A stretch of 64,000 nt of DNA from an uncultured Collinsella sp. Lineage in GTDB: Bacteria > Actinomycetota > Coriobacteriia > Coriobacteriales > Coriobacteriaceae. The notes under the pieces were generated by a model. That model ran no database searches. It saw only the letters and a list, made by a program, of their open reading frames with translations, and had not been told where the DNA came from. The stretch lies in the NCBI GenBank assembly GCA_937925715.1, contig CALAMG010000014.1, positions 1-64,000 on the forward strand, given 5' to 3'. Shown here one piece after another: positions 1-8,610 of the stretch (position 1 is the first letter of the stretch; every line of letters begins with the position of its first letter). Both the position numbers and the translations under genes were made by a program.

Positions 1-105
1 CGCCCGGTCGGCGGCCCGTTCTGGGCGCGCCTCAATCGTAGCCCGAGACGGTCCCAGGCTGACAATTTCGACTGTAATGGACGTTCTTAAACGACTACCC
101 AATGA
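1..105. other. left window edge, no confident gene
   Basis: One plus-strand frame is open from base 1 to a TAA at 88-90 and could be the tail of a gene that starts outside the window (about 29 residues, rich in Arg and Asn). The peptide is not recognisable and the stop lies inside the REP-like element, so no CDS is called. Confidence 0.2.
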
Positions 106-110
106 CTACT
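74..110 (-). repeat. REP-like palindrome, partial copy
   Basis: Contains GGACGTTCTTAAACGACTA followed directly by CCCAATGACTA, which is pieces of the GGGGAC hairpin family found complete at 8582 and 61847. One arm is degenerate. The TAG stop of the gene at 106-1512 falls inside it. Confidence 0.6.
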
Positions 111-1512
111 CTGTGGTGTCGTCGTCCTCGGCAAGTTGGGGGAACACGGCGTCCTTGGGCATGGTGGCCTTCGTCAACGAGGTGAGCTTTTTGCTCAGCG
201 ACGTGTCCGTCTTGACCAGGTCGCTGAGCGTCACGATCTTGTAGCCGTCGGCGACAAGGCCGTCGATAATCTGTGGCAGCGCCTCGAGTGTCTGCTCAGC
301 GCATTCGTCTCTATCGGTGAGCAGCACGATATTGCCCGGCGTCACCGAATCGAGCACCGTCGAGACCTGCTCGTCGGCACCGTTGAGCAGCCAGTCGCCC
401 GAGTCGATATTCCACGAGACCACGGCGGAGACCAGGTCCATCGCATCAATCCAGTTTTGCTCGTCAAAGGCAGCGTAGGGAGCACGCAGCAGCATCGTCT
501 TCACGCCGGTCGCCGACTTAATCGCATCGGTGCCTTTCGTAATCTGCTCGCGCACCGCCTCACGTTTCTGACCCTTGAGCGAATCGTCGCTGTAGCTGTT
601 GGATCCGATCTCGCACCCGGCATCGACAATCGCCTTGGCCGTGGCAGGCGAGGCCTCGACCGCATCGCCCGAAAGGAAGAACGTCGCGGTGACGCCCTTT
701 TCCTTGAGCACCTGCAAGATCTGTTTGGTGGCGCCGCTCGGACCCTCGTCAAACGTCAGTGCCACGTACTTTTTGTTGCCCTTGGGCGCCACGCTGGCGC
801 ACGCAACAACGCAATCGGTGGCGGGCACAACCTCGCCGCGGTCTTGCGTCTTGCCTGACTGCTCACCAACCCACACCTCGGATCGGCCCTGGACACCCCA
901 TGTCTGCACATACTCGATAGCGCCCGTGCCCTCGACCTTGAGCTTGGGCTCGATAACCGTAGCCTGAACCTCATGCTTCTCGTAGGTGTTACGGCCATCC
1001 TTGACCGTCACCTTCTCGCCGCCCTCGAGTTCGCGGCTATCCCATTTGCCCTGCTTCACGCGCTTGCCGTCGACCTTCACCGACAGCTTTTCGCCCCCAT
1101 GGCGCTTGAGCACGCTGTCATCGACGGCCAGCAGGTCGCCTGCGTCGTAGGTGTCAGTCAACTCCTGGTCGTCGATGAGATTCTGCAGCGTAGAGCCCAC
1201 ACGCACCGCGGTCTTCTGGCCGTTGAGCTCCACGTCCACACTGCGGTTGACGTAGCCCACGACGGCAGCGATAAACAGCACGAGCGCGCAACCCACGGCG
1301 ATGAGCGCGTAGGGCAGGCGAGACGAACGACGGGGCGTACGGCTGTTGCCGATGCGCGCACTGCGGTCGCTAAAGCCGCGGCTATGGTTGAGATACATCG
1401 CGCCGGGCTTACGGTGACGCTTGCGCTGACCGCTGGGCAGCTGCCCCAGGTCGCGGCGCGCCGTCGGACGCGCACCCGAACGCCCGTTTAAGTTGGATCC
1501 GTTTTGGCGCAT
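106..1512 (-). CDS. membrane-anchored polysaccharide deacetylase-like protein, probably inactive
   Basis: A 468-residue protein. It has a basic cytoplasmic N-terminus (1-65), one membrane segment (about 66-87), a small extracellular DUF348/G5-type module (about 91-150) and a C-terminal NodB-type carbohydrate esterase fold (about 245-440). RAPY (333-336) and the DSGDW motif (370-374) are kept. The metal site is altered: TFDDGP reads TFDEGP (253-258), the HxxxH pair reads N305/D309, and the final Leu-His motif reads LLTD (397-400). Family members remove acetyl groups from peptidoglycan or other glycans using a zinc ion held by Asp-His-His. With both histidines gone, a binding or regulatory role is more likely. 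ATG with strong SD (GGGGGAGGG). Monocistronic. Confidence 0.8.
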   Translation of the reverse strand: MRQNGSNLNGRSGARPTARRDLGQLPSGQRKRHRKPGAMYLNHSRGFSDRSARIGNSRTPRRSSRLPYALIAVGCALVLFIAAVVGYVNRSVDVELNGQKTAVRVGSTLQNLIDDQELTDTYDAGDLLAVDDSVLKRHGGEKLSVKVDGKRVKQGKWDSRELEGGEKVTVKDGRNTYEKHEVQATVIEPKLKVEGTGAIEYVQTWGVQGRSEVWVGEQSGKTQDRGEVVPATDCVVACASVAPKGNKKYVALTFDEGPSGATKQILQVLKEKGVTATFFLSGDAVEASPATAKAIVDAGCEIGSNSYSDDSLKGQKREAVREQITKGTDAIKSATGVKTMLLRAPYAAFDEQNWIDAMDLVSAVVSWNIDSGDWLLNGADEQVSTVLDSVTPGNIVLLTDRDECAEQTLEALPQIIDGLVADGYKIVTLSDLVKTDTSLSKKLTSLTKATMPKDAVFPQLAEDDDTTE

Positions 1513-1584
1513 GTGCCCTCCCCCATAAACACAGCAAGCCGGAGCAACAGGTCTCCGGCTTGCCTCCCATCATTTGGTACGTCG

Positions 1585-2340
1585 CTATTTTGTAGCTTTT
1601 GACGAGCCTCCGCTCGCCTTTTGGTATTCGTCCTTAAAGGCCTTGAACATGCCGCGCGTCTTGCCGAGCTGCTTGCCCAGTGCGCGACTGCCCTTGTCCA
1701 CGGCAACCGATCCCTTGTCGTCGAGCACCTTGGCGCCCTTTTTGACCTTGTCGCCCACCACGACGCTGGCCTCGGCGGCCTTGGCAGCCGCACCGCCCGA
1801 ATACCCGAGCGACTTGACCTCGTCCGAGACGACCATCGCGCCGTTCTCGTAGCCGCGCAGCATCGTCGGCGGCACCTGCGTGTCACCAACCAAAACACTC
1901 GAAGCAGCACCGGCGGTCACATAGAATGCCTGCACGATGCCCGAGCGCGGCTTGAACTCAACGTCCGAGCAATAGCCCACGACGTCGCCCGATTCCGTGC
2001 GCACGTCCATACCGACCCAGATGATGCAATCGTCCAGGTTGATGTCGAGGCGCTTGGCCGCAGCGGTATCGTAGGTGCCCTTGACGTCATCGACCGCGAT
2101 GGCGCCCTCGTAGACACCAATGGCGTCGAGCGCTACAAATCGGTCGGGACGCTCGATCATACCCGCGATATCGGACTGGCGGACCATAAAGCCGACCACG
2201 CGCGTACCGCCCGGGGTAAAGACCGGAAAGTGAATCTTTCCGAGCTTTTTAGGGCTGCGCGGTGTGCCGTCCTTTTTGGTACGCTTGTCCTCAGTAGGCT
2301 TGCGATAGATCTTGGCGCCGACAAAATCCCCGGCGCGCAT
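1585..2340 (-). CDS. PRC-barrel domain protein
   Basis: A 251-residue protein without signal peptide or membrane segment. Residues about 1-75 and 85-160 look like two PRC-barrel (photosystem reaction-centre H/RimM-like) beta-barrels. The second contains VGYCSDVEFKPRSG, the typical 'distinguish, modify, interpret' hairpin of the fold. The C-terminal 90 residues are Lys/Ala-rich and probably flexible. PRC barrels bind proteins or RNA, and no specific function can be given. The ATG overlaps the stop of the YtxH-like gene by one base (TAATG), so the two are probably translationally coupled and their products may act together at the membrane. Confidence 0.75.
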   Translation of the reverse strand: MRAGDFVGAKIYRKPTEDKRTKKDGTPRSPKKLGKIHFPVFTPGGTRVVGFMVRQSDIAGMIERPDRFVALDAIGVYEGAIAVDDVKGTYDTAAAKRLDINLDDCIIWVGMDVRTESGDVVGYCSDVEFKPRSGIVQAFYVTAGAASSVLVGDTQVPPTMLRGYENGAMVVSDEVKSLGYSGGAAAKAAEASVVVGDKVKKGAKVLDDKGSVAVDKGSRALGKQLGKTRGMFKAFKDEYQKASGGSSKATK

Positions 2341-2729
2341 TATGCCTCGGTCGAGGGCTCCGCAGCCTCGGTATCAGCCTCGACGGCGTTCTCGACCACG
2401 ACGTCGGCGGCAGGCGTCACGTTGCCGCCCGAAATGGCGTCGTTGAGCTGCTCGCGCAGCTGGTCCATGCGCTCGCGGGCCAGGTCGACCTTGGCGCGCA
2501 GGTCGTCGGTCTTGGCGTCGACCATCGGGCCAAAGTCATTCACCGCAGCACGGGCCTCCTCGGCGCTGTGCTCGTAGGTGTCGCGCATATTGTCCCAGGC
2601 GTCGTTGGCGATATCGGCAGCCATGGCGCGGGTCTCGGCGCCCGAGCGCGGGGCCAGAGCAACGCCGACAATAGCGCCGGCAGCGGCACCAAAAAGTGCG
2701 CCGGAGACAAAGCTGAAAGTCTTACCCAT
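2340..2729 (-). CDS. YtxH-like small membrane protein
   Basis: A 129-residue protein beginning MGKTFSFVSGALFGAAAGA. It has a Gly/Ala-rich membrane segment (about 5-27) ending in LAPRSGAETR, the hallmark of YtxH/gas-vesicle-like stress proteins. A long charged amphipathic helix follows (about 35-100, likely coiled coil), then an acidic Glu/Ala tail. ATG 2729 was chosen because AGGAGAGG lies 7 bases upstream; a longer reading frame extends upstream but has no ribosome-binding site. Founder gene of the pair with the PRC-barrel gene. Confidence 0.8.
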   Translation of the reverse strand: MGKTFSFVSGALFGAAAGAIVGVALAPRSGAETRAMAADIANDAWDNMRDTYEHSAEEARAAVNDFGPMVDAKTDDLRAKVDLARERMDQLREQLNDAISGGNVTPAADVVVENAVEADTEAAEPSTEA

Positions 2730-2865
2730 GATCATTCCTCTCCTGCGGGCACGTCGGTGCCCACCGTTTGAATGCTGTCCATTATACCCGCAGCGCATCA
2801 CTTGCCGCTCCGCTCATCTGTGTACGGCAAAGGCGCAGGTACGTGATGGTGATAAACGCGTAGGC

Positions 2866-3699
2866 CTACTCCTGGGGCATAGCCGGCATGGCCACCGTGG
2901 CACCCGGGTCCTCGCCGGCGCCGTCCACGAGCGGCAGGCCGCCCTCATGCGCAGGTCCTGCCGGAACCGTCGCCGCACCGCCAAAGACGGCAGCGGAGGC
3001 CTCGTGGTTCTCGGCAACCGCACCCTCGGTATCAATCGCCACCTGGGGCTCGTCGTCAAAGTTGGGGACGCCCTGGGGCTCGGTGGGAACGGGCTCGGCG
3101 GTCGCATCGGCAACGGGCTCGGCGTCGACCGGCGCATCGCCCTCGTCAGCGCCCTCGTCCTCAGCAGCATCTTCGCCGTTCGCAGCGGCGACGGCCTCGT
3201 GAGGATCCTTGCCCTCGGCCTCGGCGCGCATGCCCAGCACCAGGTTGCGCAGGCCCGCGACCGTGCCCTCCACGTCGGGGGCAGGCTGGTCGGCGTGCAG
3301 ATAGGCCCAGTCCATCATAAAGGTGGCCGAAGACAGCGCACCGATGGCCAGCGCGTCGTCGGGGCACGAAAGCTCAACCTCAAAGACGCGCTCGTCGTGC
3401 TCGCTTACGCGCGTGCGGCCGCACGAGATGCTGCCGGCAAGACCGGTCTCGTTCATGAGCTCGACCGTCACATGCTCCAGCAGATGGCAGAGCTCGGTCT
3501 GGCCCATGCAGTCCTGGAACTCGCGGCCGGAATCGCCCAGGCACAGGTGCTTGGCAATCGCGGGCACCAGGTAGTACACGCGCGCCGTGGCCTCGATGTC
3601 CTCCGAGGTCATGAGCGGCATGCCGGGGTTCACCAGCACATGCGCGCAGATCTTGTCCTCACTGACGGTGACCTTAAGGATGTTGAACAGGCCTGCCAT
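2866..3699 (-). CDS. hypothetical protein with cyanophycin-synthetase-N-like domain and acidic tail
   Basis: A 277-residue protein that I do not recognise with certainty. Residues about 1-145 are globular and contain HLLEHVTVELMNETGL and later CGRTR and VFEVELSCPDD. The Glu-His-(Val/Ala) helix followed by an Arg and a Phe-Glu-Val strand resembles the N-terminal accessory domain of cyanophycin synthetases, but no ATP-grasp or Mur-ligase domain follows. Residues about 150-277 are low-complexity Ala/Glu/Asp/Pro. ATG preceded by AGGGGAGAG. It lies 24 bases downstream of the CNNM/CBS gene and may share its transcript. Function unknown. Confidence 0.65.
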   Translation of the reverse strand: MAGLFNILKVTVSEDKICAHVLVNPGMPLMTSEDIEATARVYYLVPAIAKHLCLGDSGREFQDCMGQTELCHLLEHVTVELMNETGLAGSISCGRTRVSEHDERVFEVELSCPDDALAIGALSSATFMMDWAYLHADQPAPDVEGTVAGLRNLVLGMRAEAEGKDPHEAVAAANGEDAAEDEGADEGDAPVDAEPVADATAEPVPTEPQGVPNFDDEPQVAIDTEGAVAENHEASAAVFGGAATVPAGPAHEGGLPLVDGAGEDPGATVAMPAMPQE

Positions 3700-3723
3700 A
3701 ACTCTCCCCTACTCTTCCTTGCC

Positions 3724-5097
3724 CTACTCGTCGCCATCGTGCGGATCCACAGAGCCCGCACCCGACGCCGCCGGCTTCTCTGCCGAAGACTCGGAATCCT
3801 TCTTATCGGTTTCGGCCGGAGCAATCACGCGAATGAGCGAGATGCGCTGGCCACGCATCGACTGCACTTTAAACTTGTACCCCGCAACCTCAAACACCTC
3901 TCCGATGTCGGGCACCGAGTCGCAAAGCTCCAAAATCCAGCCGGCGATGGTCTCATAATCATCGCTTTCCTCAAGCGGCCAACCAAGCTCAATCGCGTCA
4001 TCGCACGAAAAACGCCCATCAACGAGCCACTCGCGGCGCGAAAGGCGCGTGAGATACTTGTTGTCGGGGTCGAACTCGTCCTCGATCTCGCCGACGATCT
4101 CCTCGACGATATCCTCGATGGTGATAATGCCGGCCGTGCCGCCGTACTCGTCCACGACCACCACGATCTGGTCGTGCGAGGTCTGCATCTCGGACAGCAG
4201 CGGCAGGATGTCCTTGGTGTCGGGCACAAAGGTGGCGTCGCGCAAAAAGCCGGCGATGGGCTGGTCGCCCTTGCCGTCGAGCGCGGGCTGAATCAGGTCC
4301 TTGATGTGCGCGATGCCGGCGACGTTGTCGGGATCCTCGTGATAGACGGGGATGCGGCTGAAGCCGGTCTGGCGCATGGTGGACAACACGTCGGCGACCG
4401 TCTCGTCGTCCTCGCACATGGTGGTGTCCACGCGCGGCACCATGACCTCGCGGGCAACGGTGTCGCCTAGGTCGAAGATCTCGTGGATCATGCGCTTTTC
4501 CTCGTCGAGCAGGTCGTCCTGCTCCGAGACCATGTACTTGATCTCTTCTTCCGAGACGTTTTGGCGGTCGTCGGCGCTCTTGATGCGCAGGATGCGGGCC
4601 AGGCCATCGGAGCAGGCGCCGGTCAGCCACACGAGCGGACGGGCGATCTTTTGGAAAAACGACAACGGTCCCACGACCTGCTTGGACACGCCCTCGGCAT
4701 TGGCCAGGCCGATGCGCTTGGGGACGAGCTCGCCGATCACGATGGACACGAAGGCGACCGCGACGGTGATGATGACCGGCGCCAGGCCGCGCGCGATGGC
4801 GGAGAGCGGCGCGATGCCAAAGCTCATGAGCCACGTGGCGAGCGGGTCGGACAGACTCGTCGAGGCGACGGCGGACGAGGCGAAGCCCACGAGCGTAATG
4901 GCAACCTGGATGGTGGCGAGCAGCTGGTCGGAGTCGGCAGCCAGCTTAATGGCACGCTCGGCGCGCTTGTCGCCTTCCTCGGCCTCGTGCTCCAACACGG
5001 CGCGCTTGGCCGTGGTGAGCGCCATCTCGGACATAGAGAAGTAGCCGTTGATGAGGGTCAAAACGAGGGTGGTGATAAGGGAGATGGTTATGTCCAT
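3724..5097 (-). CDS. CNNM/CBS-domain membrane protein (hemolysin C/CorC family)
   Basis: A 457-residue integral membrane protein. The DUF21/CNNM transmembrane domain covers about 1-190 with four hydrophobic segments; the first carries NGYFSMSEMALTTA, the family signature. A CBS pair follows (about 205-330, MVPRVDTTMCEDDETV and VVVDEYGGTAGIITIEDI), then a CorC_HlyC C-terminal domain (about 345-425). The tail is Asp/Glu-rich. Bacterial relatives take part in magnesium or other divalent-cation efflux. The name 'hemolysin' is historical and no toxin activity is implied. The SD before the ATG is weak. Confidence 0.88.
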   Translation of the reverse strand: MDITISLITTLVLTLINGYFSMSEMALTTAKRAVLEHEAEEGDKRAERAIKLAADSDQLLATIQVAITLVGFASSAVASTSLSDPLATWLMSFGIAPLSAIARGLAPVIITVAVAFVSIVIGELVPKRIGLANAEGVSKQVVGPLSFFQKIARPLVWLTGACSDGLARILRIKSADDRQNVSEEEIKYMVSEQDDLLDEEKRMIHEIFDLGDTVAREVMVPRVDTTMCEDDETVADVLSTMRQTGFSRIPVYHEDPDNVAGIAHIKDLIQPALDGKGDQPIAGFLRDATFVPDTKDILPLLSEMQTSHDQIVVVVDEYGGTAGIITIEDIVEEIVGEIEDEFDPDNKYLTRLSRREWLVDGRFSCDDAIELGWPLEESDDYETIAGWILELCDSVPDIGEVFEVAGYKFKVQSMRGQRISLIRVIAPAETDKKDSESSAEKPAASGAGSVDPHDGDE

Positions 5098-5205
5098 CGG
5101 GAGTTTCTCGAACCTCCAAGATTCGGGACGTCAGGTTAAAACGTTGATGGCGGATACGGCAATTGCACCGGCGCCCAAACGAGAACGCGGGCGCTGGCGT
5201 GGTCG

Positions 5206-5889
5206 CTAGATTACGAAGAGGATCACCGCCATGAACTGGAAGATGCTGCCGGCGAGCACCCACAGGTGAAACACGCTGTGCAGATAGCGCACGTTTTTGG
5301 CGATATAGAACGGCACGCCCGCGGTGTAGCACACGCCGCCGACGGCGAGCAGGGCAAGTGCCACGGGGTTGAGCAGCGCCACGAGCTCGGGCAGCTTAAA
5401 GACAACGAGCCAGCCCATCAGCAGATAGACCAGGCCGCTTACCCAATGCGGTTGACGCTCACGCATAAAGCACTCGAGGGCGATGCCGATAATGGCGATG
5501 GCCCATACGGCAAAGAACAGCACAGCGCCGCCGTCGTTTGCGAGCGTGATGAGGCAAAACGGCGTATAGCTGCCGGCTATGAGCAGGTAGATGCAGCTGT
5601 GGTCGATAATGCGGAACACGCGCTTGGCGCCCGCGGGCTGAATCGCATGGTAGAGCGTGGAGGCAAGGTATTCGAGGATAATGCTGACACCGTAGACAAT
5701 CGCCGCGGCCATGTGGGCCGGGCCTCCGCCGCGCAGGGCAGCGAATACGATCAGGAGCACCAGGCCCGCGATACCCAGCAGGCAGCCGACACCATGGGTG
5801 ACGGAGTTCATGATCTCCTCGCCCACCGTGTAGTGTGGAACGGCCGCGGTCTTGGGTCGCGGCTTAGAACTGTCGCTCGAATCGGACAT
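5206..5889 (-). CDS. trhA: hemolysin III family (PAQR-type) membrane protein
   Basis: A 227-residue protein with seven predicted membrane helices. The first helix follows YTVGEEIMNSVTHGVG, which holds the Ser/His metal-site signature of the PAQR/HlyIII superfamily. The second histidine cluster is near the C-terminus (LHSVFHLWVL). Family members are putative metal-dependent hydrolases that affect membrane lipid homeostasis. The start is ATG 5889 rather than the upstream TTG at 5907, because GGAGG lies between the two at the right distance from the ATG. Confidence 0.85.
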   Translation of the reverse strand: MSDSSDSSKPRPKTAAVPHYTVGEEIMNSVTHGVGCLLGIAGLVLLIVFAALRGGGPAHMAAAIVYGVSIILEYLASTLYHAIQPAGAKRVFRIIDHSCIYLLIAGSYTPFCLITLANDGGAVLFFAVWAIAIIGIALECFMRERQPHWVSGLVYLLMGWLVVFKLPELVALLNPVALALLAVGGVCYTAGVPFYIAKNVRYLHSVFHLWVLAGSIFQFMAVILFVI

Positions 5890-5997
5890 GCCGGTTACAT
5901 CCTCCAACGTAAAGAGTTCTCAACACTATATCAAAGCGTCTAGGTACGTGCGAAATTTGCACCATACGTGACCCTTTGTTTACCCATTCTTTGCCTG

Positions 5998-6026
5998 TTG
6001 ACGCATCAACGGCGAACGTCCATAAT
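5998..6026 (+). promoter_or_regulatory. promoter of the alpha/beta hydrolase gene
   Basis: TTGACG (5998-6003), a 17-bp spacer, then CATAAT (6021-6026), close to the vegetative consensus. Downstream, ATGTT...AACAT (around 6041-6056) forms an inverted repeat that could bind a regulator. AGGAGA precedes the ATG. Confidence 0.6.
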
Positions 6027-6075
6027 GCGCTTGCATTAAATGTTGACGTATTAACATCTTATAGGAGAATACCGC

Positions 6076-7041
6076 ATGGCTCAAAACGCACGTTCCCATC
6101 GAAAGCTCAAGATGGCCGGCATCGTTGCACTGGTGGTTGTCGTTGTGCTGCTCGGATTTGCCGGCAACTTTCTGTTTGACTTCGCGCTGAATCCCCAAGC
6201 GCCGTACACCATGAAGATGATGCAGGATAGCAAGAACGACAAAGACGGTGAGCAGCCGGATGCCGAGGACACCGAGGCGCGGGCATGGTTTAAAGAAAAC
6301 CGCAAGAGCAGCAGCCTTACCGCAGATGACGGAACCGAGCTCGCCGCTTGGTATTTTGCCGCCTCGGAGAACACCCACGATTACGCCGTCTGCCTGCATG
6401 GATATACCAACGAGCCCATCGGCATGGCCCGATACGTCAAGCGATTCCACGACCGCGGCATGAACGTGCTCGCGCCTGCCGCCCGCGCCCACGAGCGCTC
6501 CGGCGGCGACTATATCGGCATGGGCTGGCCCGAGCGGCTCGATGTCGTTGCATGGATTGGGCGGATCGTTCAGGCTGACCCCGAGGCGCGCATCCTGGTC
6601 TTTGGCGAGTCGATGGGTGCAGCAACTGCCATGAACGTCGCGGGGGAATCTCTACCCGCAAACGTAAAATGCATTATCGAGGACTGTGGTTATACGAGTG
6701 TTTGGGACGAGTTTTCCCTGCAACTCAAGGACGTGTTCGGCCTGCCCAGCTTTCCCTTGCTCGATGTAGCAAACTTGGTGTGCAACGTGCGCGCGGGCTA
6801 CGACTTTCATAAGGCGAGCAGTGTGGAGCAACTCAAACACGCGACGGTTCCCATGCTGTTTATCCACGGCGACCAGGACACCTTTGTGCCGTACAGCATG
6901 CTCGACCAAAACTACGACGCGTGCGCCAGCAAGGTCAAGCAAAAGCTCACCATCCATGGCGCCACCCACGCCAAGAGTGCGCAAGTTGACCCCGAGCTCT
7001 ACTGGAACACAGTCAACAACTTCCTCGACGAGTATTTTTAG
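6076..7041 (+). CDS. membrane-anchored alpha/beta hydrolase
   Basis: A 321-residue protein with a basic N-terminus and one strong membrane segment (about 14-37) that acts as an uncleaved anchor or signal peptide, placing the catalytic domain outside. The alpha/beta-hydrolase fold covers about 85-318. The oxyanion region is CLHGYTNEP, the nucleophile elbow is GESMGA, the acid is in HGDQDTFVP, and the histidine is in GATHAKS. This is the BAAT/'YqkD-like' group of extracellular serine hydrolases; the substrate is unknown (ester or acyl group). Monocistronic, ending at an inverted-repeat element and a bidirectional terminator. Confidence 0.85.
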   Translation: MAQNARSHRKLKMAGIVALVVVVVLLGFAGNFLFDFALNPQAPYTMKMMQDSKNDKDGEQPDAEDTEARAWFKENRKSSSLTADDGTELAAWYFAASENTHDYAVCLHGYTNEPIGMARYVKRFHDRGMNVLAPAARAHERSGGDYIGMGWPERLDVVAWIGRIVQADPEARILVFGESMGAATAMNVAGESLPANVKCIIEDCGYTSVWDEFSLQLKDVFGLPSFPLLDVANLVCNVRAGYDFHKASSVEQLKHATVPMLFIHGDQDTFVPYSMLDQNYDACASKVKQKLTIHGATHAKSAQVDPELYWNTVNNFLDEYF

Positions 7042-7078
7042 GCGAATAGCAACGTCTGAGGCTTTATCTGACCCCCTA

Positions 7079-7210
7079 TTTTCGGAAGTATGCGGCAAAA
7101 TCTGGAACTGCCGACCAGACCACAGTTTTACCAACAATTTATCAGGGGTTTTGTTGCCAAAAAACGTCGTGTGCTCGGCGGTCTCGAAATTTGCCGCATA
7201 CTTCCAAAAA
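7079..7210. repeat. intergenic inverted-repeat element B
   Basis: The arms GGAAGTATGCGGCAAA (7084-7099) and its exact complement (7190-7205) are 16 bp perfect, extended by T/A-rich ends, and enclose about 90 bp of unrelated sequence. The element lies between two convergent genes, just before their shared terminator. Confidence 0.75.
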
Positions 7211-7245
7211 GCCGCCCGTGAGCGCTGTGCCCACGGGCGGCTTTT
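7206..7245. terminator. bidirectional rho-independent terminator
   Basis: A 10-bp perfect stem GCCGCCCGTG/CACGGGCGGC has an A-run on its left and a T-run on its right. It serves the plus-strand hydrolase and the minus-strand DUF362 gene. Confidence 0.85.
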
Positions 7246-7292
7246 GCTCTACTTGCGCCAGAAAAGCGCTTGATTTGTCCAATAACTAGGCG

Positions 7293-8498
7293 CTACTTGA
7301 CCTCGATGAGCTCGTACTTGCTCGTGCCCAGGCCGATCTTCTCGGCGTGCGCGATGCAGGTGCGCCAGTCGGTGTCGGGATGCGTGATGCAGAAGGGGTC
7401 CTTGGCCTGATCGCCCTCCAGATGCTCGTGGTTGTGCTCCATCTTGGCCGCGCTATCGGTAAGCTCGGTGTTGGGCAGCGGCTCGGATGCCATGACGGCA
7501 TCGGCACAGGCCTGGTCGATGGCGACCGGGTCGAAGCTCGCGAACATGCCGATATCGTTGACGATAGGCGTGTCGTTTTCGGGATGGCAATCGCAGTTGG
7601 GGCTAATATCCATGGCAAGCGAGATATGGAAGCTCGGGCGGCCGTCGACAACGGCCTTGGTGTACTCGGCGATCTTGCAGTTGAGCACATCGGCCGCGGC
7701 GTCATAGCCGGGCTTGATGCAATCCTGGTTGCATGCCGCAATGCAGCGGCCGCAGCCCACGCAGCGATCGTGGTCGATGGCGGCCACGTGCACCGTGCGA
7801 GTAGCGCCGCTGGCAAGCTCGCGCTCGCGGGTGTCGTCGAACGAGACAGCGTTGTGCGCGCAGATCTTTTCGCAGGCATGGCAGCCAACGCAGTGCTCGG
7901 TCGCGACGTTCGGCTTGCCGGCGGCATGCTGCTCCATCTTGCCGGCACGGCTGCCGCCTCCCATGCCCAGGTTCTTCATGGCACCGCCAAAACCGGCCTG
8001 CTCATGGCCCTTAAAGTGGGTGAGGCTGATCACGATATCGGCGTCCATGAGAGCCTGACCGATCTTGGCCTCGCGCACGTACTCGCCGCCCTCGACCGGG
8101 ACGAGTGCCTCGTCGGTGCCCTTGAGGCCGTCGGCGATGATGATCTGGCAGCCCGTGGCATACGGGGTAAAACCGTTCTGGTAGGCGGTATCGATGTGCT
8201 CGAGCGCGTTTTTGCGGCTACCGACGTAGAGCGTGTTACAGTCGGTGAGGAAGGGCTTGCCTCCCAGCTCCTTCACGACATCCACGACGGCGCGAGCGTA
8301 GTTGGGGCGCAAAAAGCTCAGATTGCCCAGCTCGCCAAAGTGAATCTTGATGGCGACGAACTTGTTCTCAAAGTCGATCTGCTCAATTCCGGCATGACGG
8401 ATGAGGCGCTTGAGCTTGTCGAGCTGGCTCTCGCGAGCATGCGTGCGCAGGTTGGTGAAGTACACCTTAGCGGGTGCTGCGGGTGCAGTTGCGGTCAT
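7293..8498 (-). CDS. DUF362 protein with two 4Fe-4S clusters
   Basis: A 401-residue soluble protein. The DUF362 domain (about 5-185) includes LTDCNTLYVGSRKNA and SLTHFKGHEQAGFGGAMKN. Ferredoxin-type cysteines follow: CVGCHACEKIC at about 196-206 and CVGCGRCIAAC at about 240-250, each continued by a fourth cysteine. The remainder (about 265-395) is a second half of DUF362 with SLAMDISPNCDC. Such proteins are putative iron-sulfur electron carriers or maturation factors in anaerobes; the partner is unknown. ATG with GAGGGG SD. Confidence 0.85.
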   Translation of the reverse strand: MTATAPAAPAKVYFTNLRTHARESQLDKLKRLIRHAGIEQIDFENKFVAIKIHFGELGNLSFLRPNYARAVVDVVKELGGKPFLTDCNTLYVGSRKNALEHIDTAYQNGFTPYATGCQIIIADGLKGTDEALVPVEGGEYVREAKIGQALMDADIVISLTHFKGHEQAGFGGAMKNLGMGGGSRAGKMEQHAAGKPNVATEHCVGCHACEKICAHNAVSFDDTRERELASGATRTVHVAAIDHDRCVGCGRCIAACNQDCIKPGYDAAADVLNCKIAEYTKAVVDGRPSFHISLAMDISPNCDCHPENDTPIVNDIGMFASFDPVAIDQACADAVMASEPLPNTELTDSAAKMEHNHEHLEGDQAKDPFCITHPDTDWRTCIAHAEKIGLGTSKYELIEVK

Positions 8499-8581
8499 AG
8501 ATTTATCCCCTCGGTCTATATGGCGTTACAGACATAGAGGATGGTACCCGTTAAAGTAGGGTCAAAGTCAAGCGCAAAACC

Positions 8582-8610
8582 TAGTCGTTGGGGAGGTTCT
8601 TAAACGACTA
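8582..8610. repeat. REP-like GGGGA palindrome
   Basis: TAGTCGTT and AACGACTA enclose GGGGAGGTTCTT. This is a complete member of the GGGGAC hairpin family. The stop codon of the FtsX-like permease gene (8608-8610) is formed by its last three bases. Confidence 0.75.

Noticed and set aside
2578..4470. 630-codon plus-strand reading frame
   Set aside because: Crosses three minus-strand genes with clear domains; an artefact of GC-rich codon use.
3724..5907. Hemolysins (toxins)
   Set aside because: Both hemolysin labels are historical; the CNNM/CBS and PAQR families are transport or membrane-homeostasis proteins.
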